Source: Desulfuromusa sp. (lineage in GTDB: Bacteria > Desulfobacterota > Desulfuromonadia > Desulfuromonadales > Geopsychrobacteraceae). From it: a stretch of 9,740 nucleotides of DNA. Numbering within the stretch: the first letter of the stretch is position 1; the number at the start of each line of letters is the position of its first letter. The notes beneath the pieces are model-generated. The model made no database searches, was not told the DNA's origin, and saw only the letters and a program-made list of their open reading frames with translations. The stretch spans positions 1 to 9,740 of the forward strand of contig JAOZOH010000107.1 of assembly GCA_029933365.1 (NCBI GenBank), written 5' to 3'. This document shows positions 6,211-9,740 of the stretch, piece after piece. Both the position numbers and the translations under genes were made by a program.

Positions 6211-8619
6211 TCAGCGAATTTCTGCATCTAACTGATGACAGAGTGAACGAATCAACTTGTCATGAGATTTATTAACTTCAGCTTCGGTCAAAGTTTTTTC
6301 CAAATCACGATAACGAACCCGCACAGCAAGGCTCTTTTTACCGACAGGAACGCCTTTTCCTGTGTACAGGTCAAAAATAGTCGCGCTTTCGAAAAACCGA
6401 ACCTTGCCCCGGTTGATGATATTCATCACCTGTTCCGCAATAATTGATTCATCCAGCAACAATGCGCTGTCACGAAGCATATCGGGAAAACGAGAAAGAG
6501 CCTTGAACTGTGCATGTTCTCCGGCTACGGCAAGGATATTTTCAACATCAAGTTCAAACACATATACCGGCTGGTCAATATCAAACGTTGTTAAAACTTC
6601 GGGATGCACTTCACCCAAAAAACCCAACAACAGTTTACCGGACATAAGCCGGCAAGACTTCCCTGGATGTAAATATGGCTGGAACATATCTGAGTCAAAA
6701 GAAACATTATAAATGTTTAGGTTGACAAGTATTTCTTCAACAACTCCTTTAAGGTCATAAAAATCGACAGGAGCAGCAGATTGTGACCATCCTTCAGGTT
6801 CACGTTGGCCAGACATCACCGCTGTTAATGACAACTGCTCTATACATTGACTATCTGACTCTTGGGTCAAAAATACTGGTCGCAACTCAAATAAGCGCAA
6901 ATCGGAACTGCGATAGTTCAGGTTGCGTGAGACCGTTTCGAGCAGACTCGGCAGCAAACTGGTCCGCATGACTGACTGATCTTCGGATAGTGGATTCAAT
7001 ATTTTAACTTGCACTGAACGCTTATCTTCTGCCGTAATGCCAATTTTCTGTACGCTGTCAGCAGCAACGAAGGAATAGTTTATGGCTTCTGAAAATCCTG
7101 CTGTGACCATACTTTGCCGGAGAGATTTCTGTAACAACTGCCGCAGTGGTGGCAAACTAGCATCAACAGTGCCAACTGGCATAGTCACTGGAATCCGATT
7201 ATAGCCATAGAGCCTGGCTATTTCTTCAATCAAATCAACTTCACGCTCAATATCCGGACGGAAACTGGGGACTCTGACCTGTAAGCAGTCAGAACAACTG
7301 CCAGCTGTGACCTGCAAACCAATGGACTCGAGTAAACTCTGAATTGATTTACAATCAACCGGTATATCCAGTAATTTTTCAGTTTTAGTTGCACTTATTT
7401 CGAGACTCAGGGGTTCCAGACATTGTGGATAGTTATCAATGACTCCCGCCAGGACATTTCCACCACTCAACTCAGCAATCAAGCTGGCGGCACGATCAAG
7501 GGCAACCGGTATCATATCAATATCAGCGCCGCGTTCAAAACGGTGCGATGATTCGGTATGTAAACCATGTCTTTTACTGGTACGACGGATCATTGTCGGC
7601 TTAAAGTAGGCAGCCTCCAGCAGAATCGTTTCGGTATCGTCTTTAACTTCAGAATTAAGCCCACCCATCACCCCCGCCATAGCAACAGGTTGCTGTCCAT
7701 CACAAATCATCAGATCTTCAGTACTGAGTGAATGTTCCTGCTCATCAAGGGTCGTAAACTTTTCACCCTGTTGTGCAGATTTAACTATAATTTTACCATC
7801 ATGCAGATATCTAAAATCAAAAGCATGCAGAGGATGACCGAGCTCCAGCATCACATAGTTAGTTACGTCAACAACGTTGTTGATTGAACGCATCCCAACA
7901 GCTTCCAAGCGTCGCACCATCCAGTCTGGCGAAGGACCAATTTTAACGTTTTTTATCATTCGGGCAGCATAGCGTGGACAACCCACAGAATTTTCAATAT
8001 CGACTGATGCCATCTCTCCGATCGCCATCTCAACTTCACTGAGTTGAGTTGCTGGTAATTTCAGTTTTTCACCACACAGAGCTGCAACTTCTCTGGCAAC
8101 TCCAACCACACTAAGACAGTCTGGTCGATTAGGGGTCAGACCAATCTCAATCTGATAATCCTTCAAGCAAAGTGCAGCAAAAACTGGCTGTCCAAGTGGT
8201 AATTTTTCTGGAAGAATCATAATACCCGGGGAATCCTCTGCGAGAGCCAACTCCTTTTCTGAACAGAGCATACCGAGGGAAACCTGACCACGAATTTTTG
8301 ATTTCTTAATCTTAAAATCACCCGGCAATACTGAACCGGGCTGAGCTAACGCAATAAGATCACCGGCTTTATGGTTCGTGGCACCACAGACAACTTGAAC
8401 AACCTCCGTACCCGTATTGACCTGACAGACGGTTAGCCGATCAGCATCCGGATGTTGCTCAACCGAATCCAGCTGTGCGACAATGACAGAATCAAGGTTG
8501 CCCCCTATCTCTACCAGGGCATCCACCTCAAGACCCGCCATTGTCAATCGGTCGCAAAGTTCTTGCGGTGTATATTCAAAATCGACAAATTCTTTTAACC
8601 AGTTGTAGGTGACTATCAT
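6211..8619 (-). CDS. pheT: Phenylalanyl-tRNA synthetase beta subunit
   Basis: Beta subunit of the alpha2-beta2 enzyme that charges tRNA-Phe; it provides tRNA binding and editing of mischarged Tyr-tRNA-Phe. The 802 residues (E. coli 795) show the full domain order: N-terminal segment, OB-fold tRNA-binding domain from about residue 40 (NLDSVIVAQLDSVEQHPDAD), the B3/B4 editing domain with GLHTESSHRFERGAD, B5 with VDLIEEIARLYGYNRIP, the synthetase-like core and the C-terminal ferredoxin-fold anticodon-binding domain (SRFPDMLRDSALL onward, about 708-801). The start is ATG 8619 with an AAGGA ribosome site nine bases upstream. It follows pheS by 22 bases, clearly in the same operon. Nothing looks truncated. 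Confidence 0.97.
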   Translation of the reverse strand: MIVTYNWLKEFVDFEYTPQELCDRLTMAGLEVDALVEIGGNLDSVIVAQLDSVEQHPDADRLTVCQVNTGTEVVQVVCGATNHKAGDLIALAQPGSVLPGDFKIKKSKIRGQVSLGMLCSEKELALAEDSPGIMILPEKLPLGQPVFAALCLKDYQIEIGLTPNRPDCLSVVGVAREVAALCGEKLKLPATQLSEVEMAIGEMASVDIENSVGCPRYAARMIKNVKIGPSPDWMVRRLEAVGMRSINNVVDVTNYVMLELGHPLHAFDFRYLHDGKIIVKSAQQGEKFTTLDEQEHSLSTEDLMICDGQQPVAMAGVMGGLNSEVKDDTETILLEAAYFKPTMIRRTSKRHGLHTESSHRFERGADIDMIPVALDRAASLIAELSGGNVLAGVIDNYPQCLEPLSLEISATKTEKLLDIPVDCKSIQSLLESIGLQVTAGSCSDCLQVRVPSFRPDIEREVDLIEEIARLYGYNRIPVTMPVGTVDASLPPLRQLLQKSLRQSMVTAGFSEAINYSFVAADSVQKIGITAEDKRSVQVKILNPLSEDQSVMRTSLLPSLLETVSRNLNYRSSDLRLFELRPVFLTQESDSQCIEQLSLTAVMSGQREPEGWSQSAAPVDFYDLKGVVEEILVNLNIYNVSFDSDMFQPYLHPGKSCRLMSGKLLLGFLGEVHPEVLTTFDIDQPVYVFELDVENILAVAGEHAQFKALSRFPDMLRDSALLLDESIIAEQVMNIINRGKVRFFESATIFDLYTGKGVPVGKKSLAVRVRYRDLEKTLTEAEVNKSHDKLIRSLCHQLDAEIR

Positions 8620-8641
8620 TTATCAAGTTCCTTGCTCAATA

Positions 8642-9658
8642 TTAAAACTGCTTGAGAAAACGCAGATCATTATCAAAGAATAAGCGCAGATCATTAACCC
8701 CATATTTCAACATGGCAATCCGCTCCAACCCCATACCGAATGCAAATCCACTATATTTTTCAACATCATAATCAACTGACTTAAATACTTCAGGATCGAT
8801 CATCCCGCAGCCAAGAATTTCCAGCCAGCCTGTCTTGCCACAAACGCGACAGCCCTTACCACCACAGATCACACATTCAATATCAACCTCAGCACTCGGT
8901 TCGGTGAAGGGGAAAAATGAGGGTCTAAAACGGACATTGTGCCCTGCACCAAAAAACTCATTGAGAAAATGGGTGAGAATTCCCTTTAAATCGCCAAAAG
9001 TAACCCGATCATCGACCAGAAAACCTTCAATTTGGTGAAACATCGGGCTATGGGTCAAATCAGAATCACGCCGATAGACTGTTCCCGGAGCAATCACTCT
9101 GACTGGGGGTTTATGCCTGAGCATGGTGCGGATTTGTACCGGCGATGTGTGAGTACGTAAGACTCGATCATCACTGATATAAAAGGTGTCCTGCATATCT
9201 CGAGCGGGGTGATCTTTGGGGATATTCAACGCCTCAAAATTGTAAAAGTCCTGCTCAATTTCTGGCCCCTCTTCGACCGTAAATCCCAATCGTGAAAAAA
9301 TTTCGACAGCTTCATTAGTGACAAGAGTTACAGGATGCAAACTGCCACTGACCGTCTTCCTACCGGGGAGCGTTACATCAATTTTTTCATTAGCCAGCCG
9401 GGATGCAATCTCCTGCTGCTGTAATTCCATCTGCCGTGCGCTAAAGGATGATTCAAACTGATCTTTTAAGGTATTAACCAAGGTTCCAATCGCAGGGCGC
9501 TCTGCCACAGAAAGATCTCGCATTCCCTTCATGACTTCTGTCAATGAACCTTTTTTTCCCAGGATTTTTACCCGCACATCCTGTAGAGCGAGAAGATCAG
9601 CTGCTTGTTCCAAGTCAGACAAAGCATCTTGTTGTAATTGTTTTAAACGTTTTTCCAT
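8642..9658 (-). CDS. pheS: Phenylalanyl-tRNA synthetase alpha subunit
   Basis: Catalytic subunit that activates phenylalanine and transfers it to tRNA-Phe. The protein has 338 residues (E. coli 327). The N-terminal 90 or so residues form the predicted coiled coil that binds tRNA. Class II motif 2 is seen as [20 protein letters not shown] and motif 3 as [17 protein letters not shown] near the C-terminus. The cysteine-rich [17 protein letters not shown] stretch before the ILGCGMI strand is a normal feature of this family. The ATG at 9658 has only a weak ribosome site. The gene is complete at both ends; 82 bases of leader lie inside the window, and in related genomes infC-rpmI-rplT often precede it, which cannot be seen here. 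Confidence 0.97.
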   Translation of the reverse strand: MEKRLKQLQQDALSDLEQAADLLALQDVRVKILGKKGSLTEVMKGMRDLSVAERPAIGTLVNTLKDQFESSFSARQMELQQQEIASRLANEKIDVTLPGRKTVSGSLHPVTLVTNEAVEIFSRLGFTVEEGPEIEQDFYNFEALNIPKDHPARDMQDTFYISDDRVLRTHTSPVQIRTMLRHKPPVRVIAPGTVYRRDSDLTHSPMFHQIEGFLVDDRVTFGDLKGILTHFLNEFFGAGHNVRFRPSFFPFTEPSAEVDIECVICGGKGCRVCGKTGWLEILGCGMIDPEVFKSVDYDVEKYSGFAFGMGLERIAMLKYGVNDLRLFFDNDLRFLKQF

Positions 9659-9677
9659 GTGACAAATCCATAATCAG

Positions 9678-9704
9678 AGTCATCCCAATGAAACGGGATG
9701 TACT
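9678..9704 (-). promoter_or_regulatory. Hairpin in the pheS leader
   Basis: CATCCC and GGGATG (9681-9700) form a perfect 6-bp stem with an eight-base loop. It extends by three more pairs (AGT/ACT) if the T at 9701 is bulged. No T tract follows in the minus-strand direction, so it is not a standard terminator. It may be a leader structure or mRNA stabiliser; no Phe-rich leader peptide or T-box element is visible in the 82 bases available. Confidence 0.35.
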
Positions 9705-9740
9705 TATTATCTTCAAATTTGCAAAATAAACTCACCAGAA

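Noticed and set aside
8835..9038. 67-codon plus-strand frame inside pheS, with similar plus-strand frames elsewhere in the window
   Set aside because: All lie antisense within well-conserved genes, lack ribosome sites and show no recognisable domains; they are shadows of coding sequence.

Overview
The window reads as a chromosomal segment of a Deltaproteobacterium, most likely of the Desulfuromonadales (Geobacter/Pelobacter/Desulfuromonas relatives). This rests on gene order and protein character: pheS-pheT-ihfA-merR runs directly into surE-pcm-nlpD-rpoS-apt, and base composition is moderate. The genus is inference. Every gene I can support lies on the minus strand, so transcription runs from high to low coordinates.

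Layout in transcription order. (1) 9740-5836: a short leader with a hairpin, then pheS and pheT (the two subunits of phenylalanyl-tRNA synthetase) and ihfA (IHF alpha), which has its own candidate extended -10 promoter. (2) 5815-2105: a small MerR-type regulator, surE, pcm, an NlpD/EnvC-like lipoprotein and rpoS, the classic stationary-phase and stress cluster. surE is interrupted by a single-base frameshift in a run of six T at 5012-5017. The real rpoS start is the internal ATG at 3067, behind a near-perfect Shine-Dalgarno. (3) 2084-1569: apt (adenine salvage). (4) 1538-1222: tRNA-Arg(CCU) with its own promoter. It is followed 157 bp later by a second copy of the last 21 bases of the tRNA, two small hairpins between the copies, and a strong intrinsic terminator. 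This resembles in plan the tRNA-linked repeats (rtT) described downstream of E. coli tyrT. (5) 1148-980: a 169-bp near-palindromic, MITE-like element. (6) 907-161: a crotonase-fold protein that looks more like a delta3,delta2-enoyl-CoA isomerase than a hydratase. (7) 96-1: a consensus-like promoter and the 5' part of tRNA-Val(CAC), cut by the window edge.

The core genes are ordinary housekeeping: translation charging, nucleoid architecture, protein repair, cell-wall amidase control, general stress sigma factor and purine salvage. The unusual material is in 908-1421, a 514-base stretch without a credible protein gene. It holds the tRNA-derived repeat unit, its terminator and the palindromic element. 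The second point of interest is the broken surE. I see no CRISPR array, defence island, transposase or biosynthetic cluster.
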